Assembly (NCBI GenBank): GCA_016177305.1
Contig: JACOVK010000051.1
Coordinates: 1 to 7,442, forward strand
Reading direction: 5' to 3'
Length of the DNA: 7,442 nucleotides
DNA from: Parcubacteria group bacterium
GTDB lineage: Bacteria > Patescibacteriota > Patescibacteriia > UBA2169
Positions 1 through 7,065 of this stretch are shown here, in pieces. Position 1 is the stretch's first letter, and each line of letters starts with the position of its first letter. A program made the position numbers and the translations under genes. A model generated the notes under the pieces. It had not been told where the DNA came from. It did not search any database and saw nothing but the letters and a program-made list of their open reading frames with translations.

Positions 1-185
1 GAAAAATATTTTGCGTCTCGACCCGGACCGCACCCAATGTCTAAAATTTTTTGCCCTTTTAAATGCTGAATGAAAAAATCTGCAATGTCCTTGATCTCGT
101 TGATGTCAAAGTGAGAATTATAATAATCCTCGGCAAGCTCTTCATACGTTTGAATTGTTTTTGCGACCACATTGTTATCCGACAT
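1..185 (-). CDS. SAM-dependent class I methyltransferase, N-terminal part (runs off left edge)
   Basis: Sixty-one codons read on the minus strand from an ATG at 185-183 with no stop before the window ends. The translation ends in ILDIGCGPGRDAKYF (residues 47-61), which is motif I of the Rossmann-fold class I methyltransferases, the glycine-rich loop that binds S-adenosylmethionine. The preceding TYEELAEDYYNSHF segment (residues 13-26) is the helix commonly found before motif I in small-molecule methyltransferases of the UbiE/Methyltransf_11 type. The substrate cannot be told because motifs II onward and any substrate-binding part lie outside the window. No Shine-Dalgarno sequence stands upstream of the ATG; the bases there are AT-rich. 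The gene diverges from the recombinase. Its base composition (about 37% GC) is far below that of the genes from 320 onward, which hints at a different origin. The family call is secure, the substrate unknown. Confidence 0.85.
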   Translation of the reverse strand, partial: MSDNNVVAKTIQTYEELAEDYYNSHFDINEIKDIADFFIQHLKGQKILDIGCGPGRDAKYF

Positions 186-236
186 AGCGTTGATATATTG
201 GAGGTTAGTGTTAATAAGTACCCGTAGCAATTTCAC

Positions 237-261
237 ATAACTAGTTATATACGAACTGGTT
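237..261. repeat. Near-palindromic repeat pair upstream of the recombinase (possible operator or Xer-type site)
   Basis: A perfect 12-bp palindrome, ATAACTAGTTAT, lies at 237-248. Its core AACTAGTT (239-246) recurs as AACTGGTT at 254-261, separated by 7 bases. Because each half is itself nearly palindromic, the pair is both a direct repeat and an imperfect inverted repeat (7 of 8 positions in the arms). The second half touches the proposed -35 element at 260-265. That placement would suit a repressor site, and an inverted pair beside a recombinase gene could also be a recombination site. Neither role is proven from this sequence. Confidence 0.35.
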
Positions 262-288
262 GATTTTGTGGGTTAGATTAGATATAAT
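260..288 (+). promoter_or_regulatory. Sigma70-type promoter for the recombinase gene
   Basis: TTGATT at 260-265 (4 of 6 to TTGACA) and a perfect TATAAT at 283-288 are separated by exactly 17 bp. Transcription would start near 295, giving an untranslated leader of about 25 nt before the ATG at 320. The -10 box overlaps the in-frame ATG at 287, which argues against that ATG or the earlier TTG at 260 being the true start. Confidence 0.6.
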
Positions 289-319
289 GAGAGCATCTAA
301 GGTTAATCATACACCGGTT

Positions 320-1147
320 ATGAAACAAAGCAAAGGAGGGGAAGGCTTTGAGAAATTCGTTCAGGAGATGAAGCTGCGGGGGTTTAGCCCAAGGACCCAA
401 AGTTCGTATATAACCAGTGTGAGGGGCTTTTTGCGCGCCGCGGCCAAGGGTCCCCGGGCAACCACTACGGCTGATGTCCGAAAGTACCTGGAAGCGCTCG
501 CGGACGCGGGAAAGTCCGCGTCAACGCTCAATACCGTGTACAGCGCCCTTAAATTCTACTTCGGCTCCGTGCTCAAGCGGAGATTTTTTGTATCCATTCC
601 CCGCGCCAAAGCGTCAAAAAAATTGCCCGTGGTGCTCTCCAAACAAGAAGTGCGGCTATTGCTCGGGGCCATCAAGAACGCCAAGCACAAGCTCCTACTC
701 GGGATGATGTACTCGGCTGGGCTGCGCGTTTCCGAAGCCGTGAATCTCAAGGTAGGGGATTTGGATTTTGATAACCAAGCCGTGGCGGTTCGCGGCGGCA
801 AGGGAGGGAAAGACCGGGTCACCTTGTTTTCGGAAAAAGTCAGCGCGCCGCTTGCGCGGTATGTTGCAAAAAAAGACGCGCGCGATTTTGTGTTTGCAAG
901 CAGCAGGGGAGGCAGGCTGACCGAACGTTCGGTTCAGAAAGTGTTTGCCCAAGCGCTCAAAGATTCGGGCATCAAAAAACAGGCAAGCTGCCACAGCTTG
1001 CGCCATTCGTTTGCCACGCACCTCTTAGAGGCGGGAACGGATATCAGATACATCCAGGAGCTCTTGGGCCATGCGCGGCTTACCACCACGCAGGTGTACA
1101 CCAAGGTGGCGCGATCTGCTCTGGCCGCGATTCAGAGCCCGCTGTGA
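320..1147 (+). CDS. Tyrosine recombinase of the XerC/XerD/XerA type
   Basis: A 275-residue site-specific DNA recombinase, close to the usual 270-300 for Xer proteins. It would cut and rejoin DNA through a 3'-phosphotyrosine. Residues 9-90 form the SAM-like N-terminal core-binding domain (FEKFVQEMKLRGFSPRT, then STLNTVYSALKFYF). The catalytic domain holds the full set in 275-residue numbering: R136 in SAGLRVSEA, K161 in GGKGGKDR, H225 and R228 in CHSLRHSFATH, H251 in LLGH and nucleophile Y260 in QVYTKV. The frame is open back to a TTG at 260, but the promoter's TATAAT overlaps the ATG at 287, so I chose the ATG at 320. It has no Shine-Dalgarno upstream; a strong AAAGGAGGGG lies inside the gene (332-341) with no in-frame start at a suitable distance. 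No phage or transposon genes adjoin it, so chromosome-dimer resolution is as likely as mobile-element integration. XerA, XerC and XerD cannot be told apart here. Confidence 0.9.
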   Translation: MKQSKGGEGFEKFVQEMKLRGFSPRTQSSYITSVRGFLRAAAKGPRATTTADVRKYLEALADAGKSASTLNTVYSALKFYFGSVLKRRFFVSIPRAKASKKLPVVLSKQEVRLLLGAIKNAKHKLLLGMMYSAGLRVSEAVNLKVGDLDFDNQAVAVRGGKGGKDRVTLFSEKVSAPLARYVAKKDARDFVFASSRGGRLTERSVQKVFAQALKDSGIKKQASCHSLRHSFATHLLEAGTDIRYIQELLGHARLTTTQVYTKVARSALAAIQSPL

Positions 1148-1150
1148 CCA

Positions 1151-1208
1151 CCCCCTAACCCCCTTCCCTCGGAATACTCGGGACAGGCTCTGAATACACA
1201 GGAGGGGG
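1151..1208. repeat. G/C-rich inverted-repeat element between convergent genes
   Basis: Two C5T runs (1151-1156 and 1159-1164) face AGGAGGGGG at 1200-1208. The arm at 1159-1167 (CCCCCTTCC) pairs with GGAGGGGG apart from one bulged base, enclosing a loop of about 33 nt. Inside the loop, read on the minus strand, is TCCCGAGTATTCCGAGGGA (1167-1185), with TCCC/GGGA ends and CCGAG/CGAG sub-repeats. Similar short elements recur between genes in Parcubacteria genomes as I remember them; this is recollection, not a search. It sits 3 nt after the recombinase stop and 9 nt after the thrS stop, so it could end transcription from both sides. Neither side has the T-run of a classic intrinsic terminator. 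Confidence 0.5.
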
Positions 1209-1217
1209 AATGCCGTA

Positions 1218-2453
1218 TTAGGCGCGCTTGAGTTTTGCAACCAACTCATCCGGCGTCATGTCCATCGTGTCTTTTTCGCCGCGGGAGCGGACCGCAAGTT
1301 TTTCGCCAGCCATTTCCTTGTCCCCGATCACGAGAGTGTAGGGGATTTTCTGCTGTTCGCTCGCGCGCACCTTTTTGCCGACTGACTCGTCCGAATCATC
1401 AACCCACACCCGGGCTCCGGCGGCCGTAAGTCTGTTCGCGAGTTTTTGCGCGTACTCCAGGTGCTTTTCGTTGGAAACCGTGGCAACGCTAATCTGGATG
1501 GGCGCGAGCCACGCCGGGAACACGCCAGCCGTGTGCTCAAGCAGAATGGAGAGGAACCGCTCAATGGCGCCCATGATTGCCGCGTGTATCATCACGATTC
1601 GTTCCGGTTGGCCCTGTTCGTTTATGCAGGTAAGGTCAAACCGCTCGGGCATGTTCATATCCAGCTGGATGGTTGCCACCTGCCAGGTGCGGCCCAGGGA
1701 ATCGTGCGCCATAAAGTCAATTTTCGGGCCGTAGAACGCGGCCTCTCCGAGCACTTCCGGAACGTTTGCCTTGCGCTTTTTGACGACTCTCCGCAGCGTG
1801 TCTTCTGCCTCTCTCCAGTGTGCACGGTCCCCGAGGTAGGCATCCATGTTTTTGGGGTCAGAGAGTGAGAGCGCGGGGGAAAGCTCAAACCCGAACGTTG
1901 AGTAAAATTCATCAACGATATCCCAGATTTTTAAAATTTCTTCCTCTGCCTGGCTGGTGCGGCAGAACACGTGCGCATCATCCTGCGTGAACGCGCGCAA
2001 GCGCGCCAGCCCGTTGAGCTCCCCGGTCTGCTCGTCGCGGTAGCACATGGTGGTGTTGGCGTAGCGCACCGGCAGATCGCGGTAGCTCTGGGGGCGGCGG
2101 CTGTAGATCTGCGTGTGGTGCGGGCAGTTCATGGGCTTGATGGCGAACTCATGGCCCTCGCGCGTTTTGACGCGGAACAAATCATCCTTGAACTTTTCCC
2201 AGTGCCCGCTTTTTTCATAGAGGTCTTTTTTGGCCATGTGCGGGATTTCCACTTTTTCGTACCCGCGCTTGGCCCGAAGCTCCCACACAAAATCATCCAG
2301 TGCCTCGCGCAGGATGGTTCCCTTAGGGGTCCACAAGGGCAGGCCCGGACCCACCAGGTCGCTGAACAAAAACAAATCAAGCTGCGCGCCCAGCTCTTTG
2401 TGGTCCGGGCTCTTTTCGTGCCCGGCGCTGTCTTGGGGGGCTGTTTTTTTCAT
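1218..2453 (-). CDS. thrS: Threonine--tRNA ligase, short form without TGS and editing domains
   Basis: Class II aminoacyl-tRNA synthetase that activates threonine with ATP and charges tRNA-Thr in the cytoplasm. The protein has 411 residues, against about 640 for E. coli ThrRS. It opens at the start of the catalytic domain (DHKELGAQLDLFLF, 17-30). Motif 1 covers about 37-72, motif 2 is CYRDEQTGELNGLARLRAF (137-155, with R139), and motif 3 is GAIERF (295-300, with R299). Zinc ligands that bind the substrate threonine are present: C110 in KPMNCPHH, H161 in DDAHVF and H290 in VMIH. Y241 and Q263 of the active site are also present. The anticodon-binding domain spans about 317-411 (VGKKVR, PYTLVIGDKE). 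The TGS and N2 editing domains are missing altogether. The gene starts inside the ATGA that ends the upstream gene, which fixes the start and suggests translational coupling as the last gene of the dnaE operon. This is a natural short form, not a truncation: both ends are clean. Confidence 0.96.
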   Translation of the reverse strand: MKKTAPQDSAGHEKSPDHKELGAQLDLFLFSDLVGPGLPLWTPKGTILREALDDFVWELRAKRGYEKVEIPHMAKKDLYEKSGHWEKFKDDLFRVKTREGHEFAIKPMNCPHHTQIYSRRPQSYRDLPVRYANTTMCYRDEQTGELNGLARLRAFTQDDAHVFCRTSQAEEEILKIWDIVDEFYSTFGFELSPALSLSDPKNMDAYLGDRAHWREAEDTLRRVVKKRKANVPEVLGEAAFYGPKIDFMAHDSLGRTWQVATIQLDMNMPERFDLTCINEQGQPERIVMIHAAIMGAIERFLSILLEHTAGVFPAWLAPIQISVATVSNEKHLEYAQKLANRLTAAGARVWVDDSDESVGKKVRASEQQKIPYTLVIGDKEMAGEKLAVRSRGEKDTMDMTPDELVAKLKRA

Positions 2454-3628
2454 CGTTTTATTTCTATATTCACGTGGTCCTTGAGATTCGGCACCGAGCG
2501 CACCCAGAACGGCCAGAACTCTATTTGCACGTCGCGGATGCCCGTGATTTTGGTGAAGTGCACGCGGACTTCTTCCTGGTTCAATCCGATGATGTCTTCC
2601 TGGTTCAGCGCGGTTTCCGGGATTTTCGGCTGGAGCGCGGCCGTGATGCTCGCGGTCACCGAGCTTCCGCCCGCATTGAGCGCAACGCTGAATGAATCGT
2701 CGTTAAACGCGAGCAGGATCTTGTCCGGAGGAATTTGTTTTATGAGTTCCTGTTTTACGATTTCCAAAGCGCGCGCCTCGTCGTACCTAAACGCGCTCAC
2801 CGCGCCCTTGGCCGTGATGGTGAACGATTCAACGTTCGCGTCTCCGGGGTTTGCGGTAGTGGTGAGATCAGCCACCTCCAAAGACAGCGCGTTTTTATCC
2901 GGTTTTGACGCGTTGGTTGCGGAGAGCAGATCAAAGCCTTTCTCGCGGAGCGCGGCTTCCACTTGGGCTTTTGCGGCGTTGAACGCGGCCTGCGTAAGCG
3001 AGCGGACCGGTTTTGTTCCGCCGGTGAACGGGGCGGTTACCTCTGCGTAAATTTTGTCTTTGAGGTACGGCAGCTTCACCACCTGGAACCGGCCAGAGTC
3101 CGCGCCCGCTTCGCCGCCCTTTCCGGGCTCGGAGGCGAACGCCGCAACCGCTACCTGCGCGCCGGGCGCTACTTGCACCTGTTTTTTGATCTTGATTTCA
3201 AGGCCAGCCTCGTTCTGGAACCTCGTATTCGCGACAAACGTTTGGTTCCGGTCGCTGGTTGAGTTGTAAATCGTAATCATGCCTTCGGCCTGGGCCGGTT
3301 CGCTCACCGTGGGGTCAACGGAAAATTCCTGGGTGTGCGAAACGTCCGCGTTGGTGGCGCTGCCCGCAATGGCAAGCCCCGCATCCGGCGCGTTTGGATT
3401 CTCGGCAATGGCAATGTCCACGGCGTGCGAAAAGTCTTCTTTTGCCGGAACAATCACCACCGTTGCCTGGGAGAGCGAGAAGTAGAGGATGATGATGATC
3501 AGGTTTACGGTCAAAATCAAAAAGTTCACCGCAAGCTTCCGGTAGGATTTGAGATCAATGGTTTTGGCGAGCTTCTTTTTGGAAGTCTCCACCCTCTTTT
3601 TAGTTTGCTTTACGATGTCCATTGCCAT
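2450..3628 (-). CDS. Single-pass membrane protein, baseplate J/gp47-like type, function unknown
   Basis: A 392-residue protein. Residues 1-31 are rich in Lys and Arg, residues 33-52 form one strongly hydrophobic segment (FLILTVNLIIIILYFSLSQA), and the remaining 340 residues are predicted to lie outside the membrane, by the positive-inside rule. The outer part has a beta-rich domain with ITIYNSTSDRNQTFVANTRF (118-137), then QVQVAPGAQVAVAAFASEPG (150-169), an Ala/Lys-rich helical stretch (about 211-235) and a C-terminal ITGIRDVQIEFWPFWVRSVP signature (361-380). I recognise this layout from Patescibacteria proteins often labelled baseplate J/gp47-like. That label comes from a fold resemblance to a phage part; no phage genes are nearby. 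Surface attachment, pilus or envelope assembly are possible but unproved. Start: ATG at 3628, 3 nt after the dnaE stop; a second ATG two codons on is an alternative. There is no clear Shine-Dalgarno, so coupling to dnaE translation is likely. Its stop overlaps thrS by 4 nt (ATGA). Confidence 0.8.
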   Translation of the reverse strand: MAMDIVKQTKKRVETSKKKLAKTIDLKSYRKLAVNFLILTVNLIIIILYFSLSQATVVIVPAKEDFSHAVDIAIAENPNAPDAGLAIAGSATNADVSHTQEFSVDPTVSEPAQAEGMITIYNSTSDRNQTFVANTRFQNEAGLEIKIKKQVQVAPGAQVAVAAFASEPGKGGEAGADSGRFQVVKLPYLKDKIYAEVTAPFTGGTKPVRSLTQAAFNAAKAQVEAALREKGFDLLSATNASKPDKNALSLEVADLTTTANPGDANVESFTITAKGAVSAFRYDEARALEIVKQELIKQIPPDKILLAFNDDSFSVALNAGGSSVTASITAALQPKIPETALNQEDIIGLNQEEVRVHFTKITGIRDVQIEFWPFWVRSVPNLKDHVNIEIKR

Positions 3629-3631
3629 ACT

Positions 3632-6600
3632 TCACGAACCAATGGTTACGCGGTCTTCGCCAACCAGGGTTTTGAGCGCTTCGGTGAGGCCGCTTGAGAG
3701 GTCAACGCCCACCGGAAGCTTGAGCCTGGCGCTCCCGTTAATATGGAGGATGACGGGCGTTGTTCCACTCTTACGGTACAATATTTTTTTGATTTGATCA
3801 AGCTCGGCGCGCTTGGTCGGGTCAGTGAGGCGGATATGCATATACGCCGCGTGCCGCGGCGGAGTCGCGCTCTGCGCGGCGATTTTTTCGGTAAGCGGCT
3901 CAAGTTTGTCGCAGATTATTTGGAGCTTGCCCTGCCGGTTTTCAACCTTTCCCGTAACCATGAGGAGCTGGTCGGGTACGACGAGGGGGAGGTGCGCTGC
4001 GTACGTTTTCGGGAACACGATGAGCTCAATGCTGCCGGATAGGTCGCTCGCGGTCGCGAACGCCATTGGGTCCCCTTTTTTTGTGGTGATTTCCTTTACC
4101 GAGTGCACGTATCCGAAGAACGTCACTTCCTGCCTGGTTTCCGGGGTGATAGCCGCGATGGGCGTGGGGCTTTTGGCGAGGAGCGTTTCGTGCTTTGCGA
4201 GCGGGTGGCTGGTGAGGTAGAGGCCCAGGAGCTCTTTTTCCCACGCGAGTTCGTCGTCCTGGCTCCTTTGCCCGGGTACCAGCGCGAGCGCGAGGCCGCG
4301 CTGCTTCGCTTCATCTCCGCCGAACAGGCTTTCCTGGTTCCGTTCCTTGGCTTCGTGCGAGGCGCGGGCGAACGCGAGCAGCGCATCAATGTTCGCAACG
4401 AGCGTGCTGCGGTTGCCGAAGCTCGCGAGCGCCCCGGCTTTGGTGAAGCTTTCAAGGGATTTCCGGTTGAGGTCGCGGTCAATAATGCGCTCCAAGAAGT
4501 CCGCGACGTCCGTAAACGCGCCGTTCTGTTTGCGCTCTGCTATGATCACCTCCACGATGTGGCTGCCGATGTTCTTGATGGCCGAGAGCCCAAAGCGGAT
4601 GGTTGCGTCGTCTATCACCGTAAAATCCGCAAAGCTCTCATTGACGTCCGGCGGAAGCACGGTAATGCCCATTGCTTTGCACTCGGCAACCGCGAGCGCG
4701 ACCTTCTCTATGTCATCGGACTCCGCGGTCATGAGCGCGGCCATGAATTCCGCCGGGTAGTGGGCTTTCATGAACGCGGTCTGGTAGGCAACCACTCCGT
4801 AGGAGGCTGCGTGCGCCTTGTTGAACCCGTACGCCGCGAACGGCTCAATCAACTTCCAGAGTTGGCGCGCGGCTTCCTCGGTCAGCTTCCCGTGGGAAAC
4901 CGCGCCCCGGGTGAACTTGTCTTTCTGCGCGGCCATTTCCTCGGGGATTTTTTTGCCCATGGCCTTGCGCAGCTTATCCGCCTCCTCCCAGTTGTAGCCC
5001 GCGATTTGGATGGCGATGTAGAGCACGTCGTCCTGGTACGTGATGATGCCGTAGGAATCTTTGAGGATTTCCGCAAGGCGCGGATCCAGGTGCGTGATGA
5101 GCTCCGGGTTGTGCTTGCGCTCTATGAACGCGGGGATTGATTCCATGGGCCCGGGCCTGAAGAGCGCAACCATTGCCATGATGTCGGTGATTTTGGAAGG
5201 CGCGAGCTCCACCAGGTAGCGCGTCATGCCGCCTCCGCCGAGCTGGAACATGCCCATGGTCCGCCCAGCCGAGAGGAGCGCGAATGTTTTGGAGTCGTCA
5301 AACGGAATGTTTTCCAGTTTGATGCTGATTTTTTTCGTTTTTTCTACGAGCGTGATGGCGTTGCCCAGGATGGAGAGATTCCGGATGCCCAAAAAGTCCA
5401 TTTTAACAAGCCCGGCTTTTTCCACGGCGTGCATCTCATACTGGGTGATCACGTTTTCGCCGCCAGTTTCCCGTTGCAGGGGAGTGAAGTCCGTGAGTTC
5501 CGTGGGTGAGATGACCACGCCTGCCGCGTGCACGGACGGGTGCCTGGCGCACCCCTCTATTTGCCTGGCGACGTCAATGAGGCGTTTTGCGTCCGGTTCG
5601 TTCTGGTATGCGAGCGCGAACTCCGGGGATTCGCGGAGCGCGCGTTCTATGGTCATGGCAAACCCCTGCCTGCCGAACGGAATCATCTTGGAGAGCCGGT
5701 CGCAGAACGCATAGGGGAAGGCGAGCGCCCGGCCCACGTCCCGCACCGCGCCCCGCGCCATCATGGTGCCGAACGTGCAGATTTGGGCAACCTTGTCTTC
5801 CCCGTACTTTTTGCGCACGTAGTCCAGGACTTCTCCCCTGCGGTTGTCCGCGAAATCCATGTCAATGTCCGGCGCCGACGGGCGAAAGGGGTTTAGGAAC
5901 CGCTCAAACGGCAGATGGAAAATCATGGGGTCCACGGTGGTGATGCCAATGACGTAGGAGACGAGCGAGCCGGCCGCGCTTCCGCGGACCGTGGCGATAA
6001 TCCCGTTTGAGCGCGCCCAGTTCGCAAAGTCCGCGAAAATCAAAAAGTAGGTTGCATACCCCTTGTGCTTGATGATTCCGAGCTCGTACGCAACGCGCTC
6101 GCGGTATCCCTCGGGCGCTTCGGTGCCGCACTTTTCGGAAAGCCCGCGCCAGGCGAGCTGCAGGAGGTACTCGTCCGCGGACAAGCCTTCCGGAGGCTCA
6201 AACTTCGGGAAGTGGAAGTTATTAAGCGGGAGCTCCACGTTGCACTTGGACGCAAGCCGCCCGGTTTCCTCAATCACTTCGGGGTTATCCGGAAATGCGG
6301 CAGCCATCTCCGCAACGCTTTTCATGGAGAGGTCAATGCCGGTCATGTTGAGCCGGTTCTGGTCCTGCACGGTTTTGCCGGTCTGCACGCACACCAGGAT
6401 GTCCTGGGCTTCGGCATCGTCCTTTTTGACGTAGTGGGAGTCATTGGTCGCGATCGCGGGAATCCCGTATTCCTTGGCGATGGCGAGCAATGCCTCATTC
6501 ACCTTGACCTGCTCCGGAATCTCCGGATGCGGCTGGACTTCCAGGTAAAAATTCCCGTCCCCGAACAGCGTTTGCCATTCTTTGATCAGCGCAACGGCTT

Positions 6601-7051
6601 GGCCTTTGTTTCCGGAAAGGATCATCTGCGGAATTTCGCCCTGCAAACAGCTTGAGGTGGCGATTAACCCTTCCGCGTACTCCCGCAGCAGCTCTTTGTC
6701 AAACCGCGGCTTGTAGTAGAAGCCTTCCAAATGCGCCCGGCTTGAAAGCTTGAGCAAATTTTTGTAGCCGGCAATGTCGCGGGCGTACAGAATCTGGTGG
6801 AACGGCTTTTCGCCCGGCTTCCGGGTGAACCGCGAGTGAGGGGCAAGGTACCCTTCCATGCCGATGATGGGCTTGATGCCTTGCTTGCGCGCTTTTTCGT
6901 AGAACTCAATGGCTCCGTACAGCACCCCATGGTCAGTCAACGCCAAAGCCGGGGAGTTGAGCTCCTTGGCGCGCGCGATCAGTGCGTCAATTTTAGGCAG
7001 GCCGTCCAAGAGGGAGTAGTGGCTGTGGCAGTGCAAATGGACGAAGGGCAT
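3632..7051 (-). CDS. dnaE: DNA polymerase III alpha subunit, DnaE type
   Basis: Catalytic subunit of the replicative DNA polymerase, 1139 residues (E. coli 1160). The N-terminal PHP domain opens at FVHLHCHSHYSLLDG (3-17) and continues with TDHG (39-42), MEGY (65-68), the Cys of SSCLQGE (C135) and ATNDSHY (201-207). All the residues that bind metal in the PHP domains of proofreading DnaE proteins appear present. Polymerase active-site aspartates are D397 and D399 in PDIDMDF and D552 in VKMDFLG. RGSAAGSLVSY (356-366) and FERFLNPFRP are typical palm motifs. QESLF (906-910) fits the internal beta-clamp-binding motif. An OB-fold domain follows at about 976-1053, then the usual C-terminal domain. 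The ATG at 7051 puts the PHP motif at residue 5, as is normal. It is the first gene of a three-gene minus-strand operon. No Shine-Dalgarno is visible. The opposite strand's long open frames across this gene are GC-rich shadows. Confidence 0.98.
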   Translation of the reverse strand: MPFVHLHCHSHYSLLDGLPKIDALIARAKELNSPALALTDHGVLYGAIEFYEKARKQGIKPIIGMEGYLAPHSRFTRKPGEKPFHQILYARDIAGYKNLLKLSSRAHLEGFYYKPRFDKELLREYAEGLIATSSCLQGEIPQMILSGNKGQAVALIKEWQTLFGDGNFYLEVQPHPEIPEQVKVNEALLAIAKEYGIPAIATNDSHYVKKDDAEAQDILVCVQTGKTVQDQNRLNMTGIDLSMKSVAEMAAAFPDNPEVIEETGRLASKCNVELPLNNFHFPKFEPPEGLSADEYLLQLAWRGLSEKCGTEAPEGYRERVAYELGIIKHKGYATYFLIFADFANWARSNGIIATVRGSAAGSLVSYVIGITTVDPMIFHLPFERFLNPFRPSAPDIDMDFADNRRGEVLDYVRKKYGEDKVAQICTFGTMMARGAVRDVGRALAFPYAFCDRLSKMIPFGRQGFAMTIERALRESPEFALAYQNEPDAKRLIDVARQIEGCARHPSVHAAGVVISPTELTDFTPLQRETGGENVITQYEMHAVEKAGLVKMDFLGIRNLSILGNAITLVEKTKKISIKLENIPFDDSKTFALLSAGRTMGMFQLGGGGMTRYLVELAPSKITDIMAMVALFRPGPMESIPAFIERKHNPELITHLDPRLAEILKDSYGIITYQDDVLYIAIQIAGYNWEEADKLRKAMGKKIPEEMAAQKDKFTRGAVSHGKLTEEAARQLWKLIEPFAAYGFNKAHAASYGVVAYQTAFMKAHYPAEFMAALMTAESDDIEKVALAVAECKAMGITVLPPDVNESFADFTVIDDATIRFGLSAIKNIGSHIVEVIIAERKQNGAFTDVADFLERIIDRDLNRKSLESFTKAGALASFGNRSTLVANIDALLAFARASHEAKERNQESLFGGDEAKQRGLALALVPGQRSQDDELAWEKELLGLYLTSHPLAKHETLLAKSPTPIAAITPETRQEVTFFGYVHSVKEITTKKGDPMAFATASDLSGSIELIVFPKTYAAHLPLVVPDQLLMVTGKVENRQGKLQIICDKLEPLTEKIAAQSATPPRHAAYMHIRLTDPTKRAELDQIKKILYRKSGTTPVILHINGSARLKLPVGVDLSSGLTEALKTLVGEDRVTIGS

Positions 7052-7065
7052 AGGTTGAGGGTATA

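Noticed and set aside
260..319. Longer recombinase starting at TTG 260 or ATG 287
   Set aside because: The 20 extra residues do not resemble the family's N-terminus, and the -35 and -10 boxes of a well-spaced promoter occupy 260-288, so a transcript would begin after both codons.
1971..3050. Plus-strand open frame of 359 codons
   Set aside because: It runs antisense across the ThrRS start and most of the membrane-protein gene, both of which have recognisable products. Its translation has no family motif.
4103..5140. Plus-strand open frame of 345 codons inside dnaE
   Set aside because: It is antisense to conserved polymerase sequence, rich in Arg, Val and Glu as expected from a GC-rich shadow frame, and shows no domain.
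6065..6655. Plus-strand open frame of 196 codons inside dnaE
   Set aside because: It is a shadow of the polymerase N-terminal half, with no recognisable motif and no promoter or ribosome-binding site.
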